The translations under genes were made by a program, and so were the position numbers. Below, piece by piece: positions 46,428 to 55,531 of a stretch of DNA of 64,000 nt. The notes below the pieces were generated by a model, which saw nothing but the letters and a program-made list of their open reading frames with translations, was not told the origin of the DNA and ran no database searches. Position 1 is the stretch's first letter; each line of letters starts with the position of its first letter. This DNA comes from Clostridiaceae bacterium (GTDB lineage: Bacteria > Bacillota > Clostridia > Tissierellales > Sporanaerobacteraceae): contig JAHXQP010000023.1 in the NCBI GenBank assembly GCA_019391515.1, forward strand, positions 62,001 to 126,000. The letters run 5' to 3'.

Positions 46428-47792
46428 TTATAAGAAGAATAATCCAAGACCTATTATAAGTCCTCCCAAGAGCAAGTCAATTATACAGAATCCCATAATA
46501 TCTCTAGCTCCAAGGCCTGCAATACCTAATGCTGGTAAGGCCCAGAATGGTTGGATCATATTTGTCCAAGCATCTCCCCATGCAATAGACATAGCAGTTT
46601 TAGCTGCTGGTACACCTAACGCTTTACCAGCTGGCATCATAATTGGAGCTTGAACTGCCCATTGTCCACCACCAGATGGAACAAAGAAGTTAACAATTCC
46701 GGCACTTAAGAAAGAAAATAGTGGGAATGTTTTAGCTGTTGAAACACTTACAAACCATTTAGAAATAAGTGATGCAAGGCTAGCACCTTCTGGGTTTTTT
46801 CCAATCATCATACCCATTATTCCTGAGTAGAATGGGAATTGGAGTATTATACCTGCTGAACCTTTTACTGCCTCGCCTACAGCTTTTATAAACCTTCTTG
46901 GCGTTTGATGGAATATCATTCCTAGTATTAAAAATATGAAGTTTAATATATCTAAGTTTAAATCAAACCCATTTGTAGAGAAATAATACACTATATATAT
47001 GATTCCAAATATTCCTGTAATTAGGGAAATTATTCTACTGTTTTCAATTCTATCAGCTGGAGTTTCATTTTTAGATAGTTCTGATTCTGCAGCTTCTTCA
47101 TCACCATTTTCCAATAAACCTACATCTATAGTTACAGCTTTACCTTTTTCTGGATGCATAGCTCTATTTATAAGGGGTAAAGTAAATATGATTGCAAAAG
47201 AAATGATTAAGTTGAAAGGTGCAAATATAGTTTGAGCAGTTGGTATTACTTCCGTTACGGCACCTGCTGTCATTCCTGCTAAGTCTGCTGTACTTGTTGC
47301 CAATGTAAGTGGTATAGACGCTGAAATTCCTCCATGCCAAACTAAGAATCCTGAATAAGCACTGGCAATTAAAAGTCTATAGTCTACATCTCTTACTTGT
47401 TTAACTATCTCCATTGCATAAAGAGCTCCTATAACAAGTCCAAAACCCCAGTTAATCCAACAAGCTAATGCTGAAACAAATGATACTGCAAATATAGCCT
47501 GAGTAGGAGTCTTTGGTATGCTAGCCATTTTCCTAAGACCTTTTTTAACTGGTGGAGAACTAGCTAATGTATGTCCTGTAACCAATACTAATGCCATCTG
47601 CATTGAAAAAGCCAATAGATTCCAAAAACCGTCTCCCCAATGAACAATCATATCTAGTGGGGTTTGTCCAGTAAAAATTATACCTAATACAAACGTTAAT
47701 ATTGTTAAAAATATAGCAAATATAAACGCATCTGGCAAGTAATTTTGTACTAAATTTACACAACCATTGGTAAACTTTTTAAACATATCCAT
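46428..47792 (-). CDS. atoE: AtoE-type short-chain fatty acid transporter
   Basis: The 454-residue protein has about ten membrane helices. Motifs LVTGHTLASSPPVKKGLRKM, SAYSGFLVWHGGISASIPLT and FFVPSGGGQWAVQAPIMMPA are those of the SCFA_trans family. It likely carries acetoacetate, butyrate or similar acids across the membrane. It is the last of the ato-like genes, after the CoA-transferase subunits, and is separated from them by a terminator. Confidence 0.9.
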   Translation of the reverse strand: MDMFKKFTNGCVNLVQNYLPDAFIFAIFLTILTFVLGIIFTGQTPLDMIVHWGDGFWNLLAFSMQMALVLVTGHTLASSPPVKKGLRKMASIPKTPTQAIFAVSFVSALACWINWGFGLVIGALYAMEIVKQVRDVDYRLLIASAYSGFLVWHGGISASIPLTLATSTADLAGMTAGAVTEVIPTAQTIFAPFNLIISFAIIFTLPLINRAMHPEKGKAVTIDVGLLENGDEEAAESELSKNETPADRIENSRIISLITGIFGIIYIVYYFSTNGFDLNLDILNFIFLILGMIFHQTPRRFIKAVGEAVKGSAGIILQFPFYSGIMGMMIGKNPEGASLASLISKWFVSVSTAKTFPLFSFLSAGIVNFFVPSGGGQWAVQAPIMMPAGKALGVPAAKTAMSIAWGDAWTNMIQPFWALPALGIAGLGARDIMGFCIIDLLLGGLIIGLGLFFL

Positions 47793-47893
47793 CCTCCTTT
47801 TTTAGTGTATATTAAAAGTCGAAATATGTAAATGTCGTTCTAAATAGTCCATGATAACCTAATGTTTTTTTCGATTTTCCCTTATTTTTGCTT

Positions 47894-47935
47894 AAATTAT
47901 GCAGCATCTAATGAACACTAGATGCTGCATAATTT
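47894..47935 (-). terminator. CoA-transferase terminator
   Basis: Sixteen-base perfect arms (AAATTATGCAGCATCT and complement) with a 10-base loop, 13 bases past the stop of the CoA-transferase B subunit. Both flanks are T-rich. Confidence 0.88.
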
Positions 47936-47948
47936 TATATTTTAAAAC

Positions 47949-48608
47949 TTATGCTTCCATTTTTTTAAGATCGTCAGCTACTATTAATTCTGCTTCTGTA
48001 GCATTTTTAACATCTTCTACTGTGAATTCAGGATTTATTTCTGTTAGAACTAATCCTTTATCAGTTACTTCCATAACTCCCATTTCAGTAATAATTAAAT
48101 CTACTTCTCCTGCAGCTGTTAAAGGTAAATTACATTCTTTTAATATCTTTGGATTACCTTTAACTGTGTGTTCCATAGCTACAATAACCTTTTTAGCACC
48201 TACTACTAGGTCCATAGCTCCACCCATTCCTGGAACCATTTTGCCAGGAATCATCCAGTTTGCAAGGTTTCCTTTTCCGTCTACTTGTAGTGCACCTAAA
48301 ACTGTCATATCAACATGTCCACCACGGATTATACCAAAGGATGTAGCACTGTCAAAAAATACTCCACCTTCTTTTATAGTTACAGGCATACCACCAGCAT
48401 TTATTATGTCTTTATCTTCTTTTCCTTCTTCTGGTGCTGGTCCTAAACCAACAAATCCATTTTCTGATTGGAAAGTAACATCCATACCTTCTGGTACATA
48501 GTTAGCAACCATTGTTGGAAGTCCAATACCTAGGTTAACTACGTCACCATCATGTAATTCTTTAGCAACCCTTTTAGCTATAAAAGCTTTTCTTTCTTTC
48601 TTATCCAT
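47949..48608 (-). CDS. atoA: CoA-transferase beta subunit
   Basis: The 219-residue subunit holds the catalytic Glu in [12 protein letters not shown] near residue 50 and the [20 protein letters not shown] segment typical of the 3-oxoacid CoA-transferase B chain (ScoB/AtoA/CtfB). Together with subunit A it swaps CoA between acyl groups such as acetoacetyl- and acetyl- or butyryl-CoA. It starts 1 base from the A-subunit stop. Confidence 0.94.
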   Translation of the reverse strand: MDKKERKAFIAKRVAKELHDGDVVNLGIGLPTMVANYVPEGMDVTFQSENGFVGLGPAPEEGKEDKDIINAGGMPVTIKEGGVFFDSATSFGIIRGGHVDMTVLGALQVDGKGNLANWMIPGKMVPGMGGAMDLVVGAKKVIVAMEHTVKGNPKILKECNLPLTAAGEVDLIITEMGVMEVTDKGLVLTEINPEFTVEDVKNATEAELIVADDLKKMEA

Positions 48609-49261
48609 TATTTGTCACCTCCAACTATGTAATCAACAAAGATTCCTGGAGTTACAACTTCGTTTTGATCTATTTCTCCAACTTCTACTATGTTTTCAGC
48701 TTCAACTATTACTAAATCAGCAGCTGTTGCCATTACAGTATTGAAAGTTCTAGTTGATCCTCTGTAAACAATATTACCTTTTTTATCAACTTTATGTCCA
48801 AGTAATAGCGCAACATCAGCTTTTAGTGGTTTTTCTAACAGATAAGTTACACCATCTATTTCCTTTTTTTCTTTTCCTTCTTCTATTACAGTACCAACCC
48901 CTGTTGGAGTTAAGAATCCACCAAGTCCTGCTCCTGCTGCTCTTATTTGTTCTGCTAGTGTTCCTTGTGGAACTAAGTGTACTTCCATTTCACCAGCATT
49001 CATTTGGTTTCCTGTTTCCTTATTTGTTCCAATATGGCTTGCATATAGAGTTTTAACTTGTTTGTTAACTACTAATTTACCAACACCTGAATCTACAAAT
49101 CCTGTGTCATTACTTATTATCGTCAAGTCTTTAACTCCCTTTTCAACTAGCGCATCTACTAGTTTGCAAGGAGTACCACAACTTAAGAAACCGCCAATCA
49201 TAATAGACATGCCGTCTTCTATATGGCTGATAGCTTCTTCTATAGTCACTACCTTATTCAT
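48608..49261 (-). CDS. atoD: CoA-transferase alpha subunit
   Basis: The start at 49261 ([14 protein letters not shown]) has GGAGGTG upstream and gives 217 residues. [20 protein letters not shown] and [20 protein letters not shown] are AtoD/ScoA/CtfA-type segments. It overlaps the B subunit gene by one base, indicating coupling. The CoA donor and acceptor are inferred from context (thiolase, AtoE), not fixed by sequence. Confidence 0.94.
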   Translation of the reverse strand: MNKVVTIEEAISHIEDGMSIMIGGFLSCGTPCKLVDALVEKGVKDLTIISNDTGFVDSGVGKLVVNKQVKTLYASHIGTNKETGNQMNAGEMEVHLVPQGTLAEQIRAAGAGLGGFLTPTGVGTVIEEGKEKKEIDGVTYLLEKPLKADVALLLGHKVDKKGNIVYRGSTRTFNTVMATAADLVIVEAENIVEVGEIDQNEVVTPGIFVDYIVGGDK

Positions 49262-49457
49262 GATACGCACCTCCATATGTTTTTTTATTTTCTAATTTAC
49301 ATTATATCATTTGTTAACTTTTTTTCAATTTTTTTGTCTTTTTTTGACAGAAAAATTATGCTTTTTTAGCTAAACAATAGCTGTAATAATGATAACAGCT
49401 ATTGTTTAGTACTAAATATTTATCTAAATTTTATAAAAGATTCATTATTATCTATAA

Positions 49458-50636
49458 TTATCTTCTAACTATTAGTGCAGTTCCTTGTCCTCCACCAATA
49501 CATAAAGTAGCTAAACCATGTTTTGCATCTCTCTTAGCCATTTCATATAGTAGTGTAACAAGTATTCTTGCTCCTGAAGCTCCTATAGGGTGACCTAATG
49601 CAATTGCTCCACCATTTACATTAGTTTTTTCCATATCTAATCCTAATTCTTTAGCTACTGCTAGGGATTGAGCAGCAAAAGCTTCATTTGCTTCTACAAG
49701 ATCTAAATCTTTAACAGTTAAATTAGCTTTTTCTAAAGCTTTTCTTGATGCTGGTATTGGACCAGTTCCCATAACGCTTGGATCTACTCCTGCTGAAGCA
49801 TATGACACTATAGTTGCAAGAGGTTCTATTCCTAATTCTTCTGCTTTTTCTTTTGACATAACAACAAATGCTGCTGCACCGTCATTGATTCCTGAAGCAT
49901 TTCCAGCAGTTACAGTTCCATCTTTTTTGAATGCTGGTCTTAATTTTGCCATTCCTTCAATTGTGCTTCCAAATCTTGGATGCTCGTCAGTATCAACTAT
50001 TTTTGGATCGCCTTTTCTTTGTGGAACTTCTACAGGTACTATTTCATCTTTGAATCTTCCACTCTTAATAGCTTCTTCAGCTCTTAATTGGCTAGTTAAT
50101 GCAAATTGATCTTGTTCTTCTCTAGTAAGATTCCATTTTTCCGCCACATTTTCAGCAGTAATACCCATGTGATAATCATTAAATGCATCCCAAAGTCCAT
50201 CTTTAATCATTTCATCTACTACTTTTCCATCGCCCATTCTTTGGCCCCATCTATTATTGTTTAATACATATGGAGCTTTGCTCATGTTTTCTGTTCCACC
50301 TGCTATAACTATGTCTGCTTCTCCAGCTACAATAGCTTGAGCTGCTAATTCAACAGTTTTAAGTCCAGATCCGCAAACTTTATTAACTGTGAAAGATGGT
50401 ACTTCTATTGGAATACCAGCGTGAACTGATACTTGTCTAGCTACGTTTTGTCCTAATCCAGCTTGAAGTACATTACCAAATACTAATTCATCAACTTGGT
50501 CTGCCTTTATACCTGCTCTTTTTATAGCTTCTTTTACAGCAACAACTCCTAAGTCTACTGCTGGTACGTTTTTAAAGGAACCACCATAAGTTCCAACTGC
50601 TGTTCTAACTGCACTTGCAATAACAACTTCTTTCAT
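49458..50636 (-). CDS. atoB: Acetyl-CoA C-acetyltransferase (thiolase)
   Basis: The 392-residue enzyme has the acyl-accepting Cys in [20 protein letters not shown] near residue 88, the late [19 protein letters not shown] (His) and the CIGGGQGTA Cys near the C-terminus. It joins or splits acetoacetyl-CoA. It is the first gene of the ato-like cluster and carries the only sigma-54 promoter I can see here. It belongs to the biosynthetic thiolase class. Confidence 0.96.
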   Translation of the reverse strand: MKEVVIASAVRTAVGTYGGSFKNVPAVDLGVVAVKEAIKRAGIKADQVDELVFGNVLQAGLGQNVARQVSVHAGIPIEVPSFTVNKVCGSGLKTVELAAQAIVAGEADIVIAGGTENMSKAPYVLNNNRWGQRMGDGKVVDEMIKDGLWDAFNDYHMGITAENVAEKWNLTREEQDQFALTSQLRAEEAIKSGRFKDEIVPVEVPQRKGDPKIVDTDEHPRFGSTIEGMAKLRPAFKKDGTVTAGNASGINDGAAAFVVMSKEKAEELGIEPLATIVSYASAGVDPSVMGTGPIPASRKALEKANLTVKDLDLVEANEAFAAQSLAVAKELGLDMEKTNVNGGAIALGHPIGASGARILVTLLYEMAKRDAKHGLATLCIGGGQGTALIVRR

Positions 50637-50675
50637 AATAAAATACCTCCTATTATAATTATATTTAATTTATTG

Positions 50676-50717
50676 TATATTTATATGTGCATGGCACAAG
50701 TGTCACATATAAATATA
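50676..50717. promoter_or_regulatory. 14-bp inverted repeat at the thiolase start region
   Basis: Perfect arms 50676-50689 and 50704-50717 (TATATTTATATGTG and complement) are separated by 14 bases. They begin one base downstream of the sigma-54 -12 element, so they overlap the transcript start. A repressor or mRNA hairpin is possible. Confidence 0.55.
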
Positions 50718-50733
50718 TGCAAATTATGTGCCA
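50718..50733 (-). promoter_or_regulatory. Sigma-54 (-24/-12) promoter of thiolase cluster
   Basis: On the minus strand TGGCAC, five bases, then TTGCA, an exact match to the -24/-12 consensus (TGGCAC-N5-TTGC). It lies about 85 bases before the thiolase ATG. The nearby sigma-54 activator is the likely partner. Confidence 0.88.
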
Positions 50734-50915
50734 ACTTCATGTGAATTATTTGTTTGTACTATAAATTTTAAGAATATTTATAATATATTGTTATTTAAAT
50801 ATAAACTTTGTTAAAAAATTAACTTGCTCTTCCTTACTAATATATTCAACTATGCTTGTAATATACCTTAATTATAACATATAGATATTATAAATCAAAC
50901 ATTTTTCTACAATTT
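50734..50915. other. Upstream region of thiolase promoter
   Basis: About 180 AT-rich bases with no gene. An activator-binding site for the sigma-54 activator is expected here, but I see no strong inverted repeat. Confidence 0.4.
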
Positions 50916-52034
50916 TTACCCCATCTGATCAAGAATAACCTTAACTATCCTTTCTGAAGCCTTACCATCTCCATAAGGATTTACTGCATTAGCCATTTTT
51001 TTATATTCTTCTTCACTTGATAAAAGTAAATCCAATTCTTTTAAAATATTCTCTTTAGAAATTCCAACCAATTTTGCAGTTCCTGCTTCTATACCCTCTG
51101 GTCTTTCTGTTTCTTCTCTTACAACTAGTACAGGTTTGCCCAAACTAGGCGCTTCTTCTTGTAGTCCACCAGAATCTGTAACTACTATATGGGATTTTGA
51201 CATTAAATTTGTAAAAGGTTCATAGTCTAGTGGTTCAACTAAATGGATATTTTCATTTCCATCAAATATCTCATGGGCTATATCTCTAACCTTTGGATTC
51301 AAATGTACCGGAAATACTACTTCCACATCATTATATTTTTTTGTTATTTCATCTATTGCCGTAAATATATTTTCCATAGGTTTTCCTATGTTTTCCCTTC
51401 TATGAGAAGTAAGTAGAATAACCCTTTTGTTTTCAAAATCTATACTATTTAAAAAACTATCTTCAAATATGTAATCCTCTTTTACTACATGGAACAGTGC
51501 ATCTATAACTGTATTTCCAGTTATAAATATCTTTTCTTCTGGATATCCTTCCCTAAGTAAATTTTCTCTACTTTCATCAGTAGGTGCAAAATGGAAATTA
51601 GTTACAATACCTGTTAACTTCCTATTAGCTTCCTCTGGGTAAGGAGAATATAAATTTCCACTTCTAAGACCTGCTTCTACATGTCCTACTTTTACTTTTT
51701 GATAAAAAGCTGCCAATGCTCCTGCAAATACAGTTGTAGTATCTCCTTGAACCAATAATAGATCTGGCTGAGTCTCTACTATTACTTTTTCCAACCCTTC
51801 CAATGCCTTAGTAGTTATACCCGTTAGGGTTTGTCCAGGTTTAAATATATTTAAATCATAATCTGGATTGATTTTAAAAATATCCAATACTTGATCTAAC
51901 ATCTCCCTATGTTGAGCAGTTACACATACTATACTTTCAATTTCTTCAGTATTTTCCATTGCCTTTACAATAGGGGCCATCTTAATTCCCTCTGGCCTAG
52001 TTCCAAATACAGTCATAACCTTTAGTTTTCTCAT
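50916..52034 (-). CDS. wecB: UDP-GlcNAc 2-epimerase
   Basis: The start at 52034 (MRKLKVMTVFGTRPE) has GGGAGGAAATA upstream and gives 372 residues. GTRPEGIKMAPIV, GHVEAGLRSGN and VVTDSGGLQEEAPSLGKPVL are non-hydrolysing epimerase motifs. It makes UDP-ManNAc for wall polymers such as teichoic acid or capsule. It directly follows wecA/tagO by 1 base. Confidence 0.95.
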   Translation of the reverse strand: MRKLKVMTVFGTRPEGIKMAPIVKAMENTEEIESIVCVTAQHREMLDQVLDIFKINPDYDLNIFKPGQTLTGITTKALEGLEKVIVETQPDLLLVQGDTTTVFAGALAAFYQKVKVGHVEAGLRSGNLYSPYPEEANRKLTGIVTNFHFAPTDESRENLLREGYPEEKIFITGNTVIDALFHVVKEDYIFEDSFLNSIDFENKRVILLTSHRRENIGKPMENIFTAIDEITKKYNDVEVVFPVHLNPKVRDIAHEIFDGNENIHLVEPLDYEPFTNLMSKSHIVVTDSGGLQEEAPSLGKPVLVVREETERPEGIEAGTAKLVGISKENILKELDLLLSSEEEYKKMANAVNPYGDGKASERIVKVILDQMG

Positions 52035-52035
52035 A

Positions 52036-53115
52036 TTATTTCCTCCCATTGTCTCTATTACTTGAATCTTCACTTCTCCTCATATCTATAAGACCTAATT
52101 TTCCAGCAAAAAATATAGTAAATAAAATAACTATACCTGCTATAATACCAGATTGTCTACTATTAGCCTTAGATATTGCTACTGCACAAACTCCAAATAC
52201 TCCACTTATTAAATAAAGTATAAGGACTGTTTTCTTCTGACTTAGTCCTCTTTGAAGTAATTTATGATGAAGATGTCCTTTATCTGCCTCCATTATAGAT
52301 TTACCATTTAACATCCTTCTAAATATGGCAAATGTAGTATCAAAAATAGGGAGACCTAAAACAATTATAGGAACTACTATAGCTATAGTTGCTACACTTT
52401 TCATTACCCCTTCTATAGCTATTGCTGAAAGCATAAACCCTAAAAATAATGCTCCCGTATCTCCCATAAATATTTTAGCTGGATTGAAATTAAAAGGTAA
52501 AAATCCTAAACAAGCTCCAGCTATTATAGCTGAAATAATCATAATACTTGTATATGAATCACCCATTAGATGGTTTGCATTATAAGCTACAAATACCAAT
52601 GACAGACTAGATATCATGGCTACTCCTGCTGCCAACCCATCAAGTCCATCTATTAAATTTAATGTATTGGTTATTCCGACTATCCAAAAAATAGTTAATG
52701 GAATAGAAAAACCTTTCAAATATAAAAGTGTATTTTCTTTTGAAAATGGATTGGTTATAAAGTCGATTTTAACATCCCCAAATATTAAAACTAGACTTGC
52801 AACTATTTGAAAAACAAGCTTCATCTTTGGGCTAAGATCCATTGAATCATCAATTATTCCTGAAACTACTATTATGCTTCCTCCGATTATTATAGAAACT
52901 AAAGTTCTATCTAATGGTAAAAATATAACTGCTGAAACAATTGTAGCTATATATATTGCTAGTCCTCCTAATAGAGGAATAGGTTTCTTATGTACCCTTC
53001 TACTATCCTTCGGTATATCTATTGCCCCAATTTTATATGCTATTTTCTTAGCAATAGGTGTCATAGATAAGGAAATAAATATTGCTGTAAGAAATGGTAT
53101 TATAATTTTTTCCAT
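52036..53115 (-). CDS. tagO: Undecaprenyl-P GlcNAc-1-P transferase
   Basis: The 359-residue membrane enzyme of the WecA/TagO/MraY family has about eleven helices. Its motifs are DSRRVHKKPIPLLGG near residue 37, NTLNLIDGLDGLAAG, AKIFMGDTGALFLGF and the GHLHHKLLQ loop. It starts lipid-linked wall-glycan synthesis at the inner membrane surface. Paired with wecB it points to a cell-wall polymer containing GlcNAc-P and ManNAc. B. subtilis tagO also lies near a mnaA-type epimerase. Confidence 0.92.
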   Translation of the reverse strand: MEKIIIPFLTAIFISLSMTPIAKKIAYKIGAIDIPKDSRRVHKKPIPLLGGLAIYIATIVSAVIFLPLDRTLVSIIIGGSIIVVSGIIDDSMDLSPKMKLVFQIVASLVLIFGDVKIDFITNPFSKENTLLYLKGFSIPLTIFWIVGITNTLNLIDGLDGLAAGVAMISSLSLVFVAYNANHLMGDSYTSIMIISAIIAGACLGFLPFNFNPAKIFMGDTGALFLGFMLSAIAIEGVMKSVATIAIVVPIIVLGLPIFDTTFAIFRRMLNGKSIMEADKGHLHHKLLQRGLSQKKTVLILYLISGVFGVCAVAISKANSRQSGIIAGIVILFTIFFAGKLGLIDMRRSEDSSNRDNGRK

Positions 53116-53315
53116 AGTTGTATTCGCTCCTTCATAAGAGTTACTTCTTAGAATTTTATATTAGTTTTATCTATAAGTCAATGAAACAAAACTTATTATT
53201 ATGTTGTTCGATATAGATTATAAATATCCTTTATAGTGAACAATTATATACCAAGTTTTAGTATAAAAAAAGACTTCATTTTATTTTAAAGGAAATCTTT
53301 TTTTGGAAAATTATA

Positions 53316-53422
53316 TTACCACTTTTCTAAACCATCTACTACTGGTATAATTGCTACAATACTACTCCTATCTACTATGAAATTTGTAACTACAAATAGT
53401 CTTTGAGCAATTTGTCATCCAT
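53316..53422 (-). pseudogene. Remnant of a small unknown gene
   Basis: GGAGGAAT precedes ATG 53422, whose frame stops after 10 codons (MDDKLLKDYL). One frame over it continues as VVTNFIVDRSSIVAIIPVVD ending GLEKW. A single lost base would join them into a 35-residue protein. I do not recognise the family; the signal could also be chance, as the segment is short. Confidence 0.4.
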
Positions 53423-53537
53423 TAATAATTCCTCCTATATTTTTGAACACATCTCATGTTTTGTTAATACTACAATAAATTCATCAATATAATTTATATT
53501 AAACGATTCTATTAAAAATTCACATATATGTAGACAT

Positions 53538-53567
53538 AAAAAAGGTAGAGTAAACTCTACCTTTTTT
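53538..53567 (-). terminator. Terminator after the first NhaC gene
   Basis: Fourteen-base arms (AAAAAAGGTAGAGT and complement) with a 2-base loop, just past the stop of the 53572 gene; T-runs on both ends. Confidence 0.9.
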
Positions 53568-53571
53568 ATGT

Positions 53572-55074
53572 CTATCTTTCTTCAGTTATACATGGTTTTA
53601 AAACTGATTCTTCTGAAGAACTTTCTTGTTTTTTAATTTTTACATCAGGCTCTGACGGTATACTAAAACTAGGTATAAACCTATCCCATCCTGTACGAGT
53701 AAGAACTATCATGGAAACAACTGCAATCATACCCATAAAATTATACTTTATAATATCTGTAGCTTTGAAACTGTGTAATGGATAAACCGCAGAGGCAATT
53801 CCAATATAAAAGTTTACATACACATGCCATGGAATAAGTTGAGAACCAAATACTCCCAATGAACTTCCAAAAGCAGCATTTCTAAGTCTTAACTTGTACA
53901 TATCTTCTTCACTAGCTTCTACATTATCATCTGTAAGAGTTTTGATAATAGGTCCAATAGTTACTATTTGAGCCATTTCATCAGAAAGGGCAGCATTTCC
54001 TAGTAGACAAAGAAGTGCATTGCAAGTCATAAGTTGTCTTACATTTTCAACCCTAGATGCTATAAAATTGGATAATGGTGCAAAAGCATCCATTCTAGTC
54101 ATAATTCCACCAAAAGCTCCTACCCACATCATCATTACTATAACCCAACTTCCTGCATCTGAAAATCCAGAATATATAAGTTCTAAAAATCCACCTTTCC
54201 CAAATATAGATGGAACAGTACCTGCTATCAAACCTAAAATCATTGATGAAACTATTCCAAGTCCAAGACACGCCAATGTTGGAAGTCCCTTAACTGCAAC
54301 TATTATAACAAGTATTAGTGGAATAATCATATAATATGGTACTCCCTCTTTTACCTGATTTAAAAGAGTTACAGCTGAAGGATTTTTAACCTTCAAACTA
54401 TCCCAAACTTCTCCTGGAATTTGATCTATCGCTTCGGATGCGTTTGCAGTTGTATTAGGCAATCCCATTCCAACGCTTACTACAAAAAATACTGCTATAG
54501 AAAGTACTAAACATAATAGAGCCCATGCCCCTTGATGTTTAATTCTATCGATTACTTCTACTTTTTGAATACCAGAACTTACTACTGTAGTATCAGAAAT
54601 TAGTCCTATATTATCTCCAAAACATGCACCACCTGCAACTGCAGCAGTTGTAAGTATTAGATTTCCATCTACTATATGGTTTAACCATAAAAATATAGGT
54701 GCACATGCTGCAAATGTTCCCCATGATGTACCTGTTGCTACTGAAAGTATACTAGTTACAATAAGTCCAGTTACAGCTACTGTTTTTCCTGTAAGCCCTA
54801 GTCTCAAAGCCATATTGATTATGGCTGCTCCTACACCTGTAGCCATAAAACATTCTGCCATCGCATAAGCCATCATTAGAATAAAAAATACAAGTTCCAT
54901 TTCTTTAACGTTTTCTACTGAACAATCAAGTATCTCCCCAAAAGAAATCTTTTCAGTAAAACGCGCTATCACCGCAGCATAAATAGTAGCTATTGGAGCT
55001 GCTACTAGTGCATTCATTCCTCCAATCATTAGTCCTGCCATTAAAAATACTGGTGAAAGTCTTAACAAAGCCAT
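53572..55074 (-). CDS. nhaC: NhaC-family Na+/H+ antiporter, copy 1
   Basis: The 500-residue protein has about eleven helices and the family segments FILMMAYAMAECFMATGVGA, ATGTSWGTFAACAPIFLWLN and NAALSDEMAQIVTIGPII. It is closely similar along its whole length to copy 2 at 55532. NhaC members exchange Na+ for H+ or, in the amino-acid and malate branches, substrates for cations. The gene has a 450-base untranslated upstream region. Na+ or an amino acid linked to the racemase upstream of the pair is a likely cargo. Confidence 0.85.
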   Translation of the reverse strand: MALLRLSPVFLMAGLMIGGMNALVAAPIATIYAAVIARFTEKISFGEILDCSVENVKEMELVFFILMMAYAMAECFMATGVGAAIINMALRLGLTGKTVAVTGLIVTSILSVATGTSWGTFAACAPIFLWLNHIVDGNLILTTAAVAGGACFGDNIGLISDTTVVSSGIQKVEVIDRIKHQGAWALLCLVLSIAVFFVVSVGMGLPNTTANASEAIDQIPGEVWDSLKVKNPSAVTLLNQVKEGVPYYMIIPLILVIIVAVKGLPTLACLGLGIVSSMILGLIAGTVPSIFGKGGFLELIYSGFSDAGSWVIVMMMWVGAFGGIMTRMDAFAPLSNFIASRVENVRQLMTCNALLCLLGNAALSDEMAQIVTIGPIIKTLTDDNVEASEEDMYKLRLRNAAFGSSLGVFGSQLIPWHVYVNFYIGIASAVYPLHSFKATDIIKYNFMGMIAVVSMIVLTRTGWDRFIPSFSIPSEPDVKIKKQESSSEESVLKPCITEER

Positions 55075-55531
55075 TTAAAAATCTCCCCTTTTAGATAGTT
55101 AGTATTTTAGTTGGTAAAAATTTAAATAAATATTTATACCTGGAGCCAACTGCAAACCCTTTCCAGAATAGGAAAATAAGTACACATAAGTGTTAGTAAA
55201 TAATTATTAATACAAATATTTAAGAGCTATACACTCATACTTAAATAATAATTATTGAATTAAAAAAAGAAGCTTTAAGCTTCTAAATTTTATATTTAAG
55301 AATTTTATATTATTTTTTCTCATAAGTCAATTGAAAGAAAATTGTTAAAATAAGCACAATAGTAGTTGTAAAAAGTAGAGAGCCCCTCTATTTTCCCTTT
55401 GTTCATCAGGTTAGATACAAATAAATAAAAACCCACAAATTGGAACCTAACTCAAAAAATTAACTTACTAAAAAAAGCCATCTTATAAGGAGTTCACCCC
55501 TTTAAGATAGCTTTTCTTAAAAAATTTATAT
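55075..55531. other. Intergenic region between NhaC genes
   Basis: About 450 bases with no gene. Two hairpins with T-tracts are present: 55268-55284 (AGAAGCTT-T-AAGCTTCT, minus T-tail) and 55472-55515 (just after the copy-2 stop). A structured leader may lie near 55140-55190 (stem CTGGA/TCCAG), but I know no riboswitch class that matches it. Confidence 0.5.
55472..55515 (-). terminator. Terminator after the second NhaC gene
   Basis: Imperfect arms (AAAAGCCATCTTA and TAAGATAGCTTTT) close around a roughly 18-base loop that starts soon after the stop codon; a T-run ends it on the minus strand. Confidence 0.75.

Larger units (their letters stand above)
53116..53571. other. Intergenic region with a decayed small ORF
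   Basis: Between wecA and the antiporter there is no intact gene. A minus-strand remnant (53316-53422) and hairpins (53267-53304 and 53538-53567) are noted separately. The upper part holds the putative wecA promoter. Confidence 0.5.

Noticed and set aside
48754-49056. Leu-rich 100-residue plus-strand frame within the CoA-transferase gene
   Set aside because: It is antisense to a well-supported gene and its composition reflects reversed codons of that gene.
55140-55195. Riboswitch in the leader of the first NhaC gene
   Set aside because: The CTGGA/TCCAG stem is short and none of the riboswitch cores I know are present.
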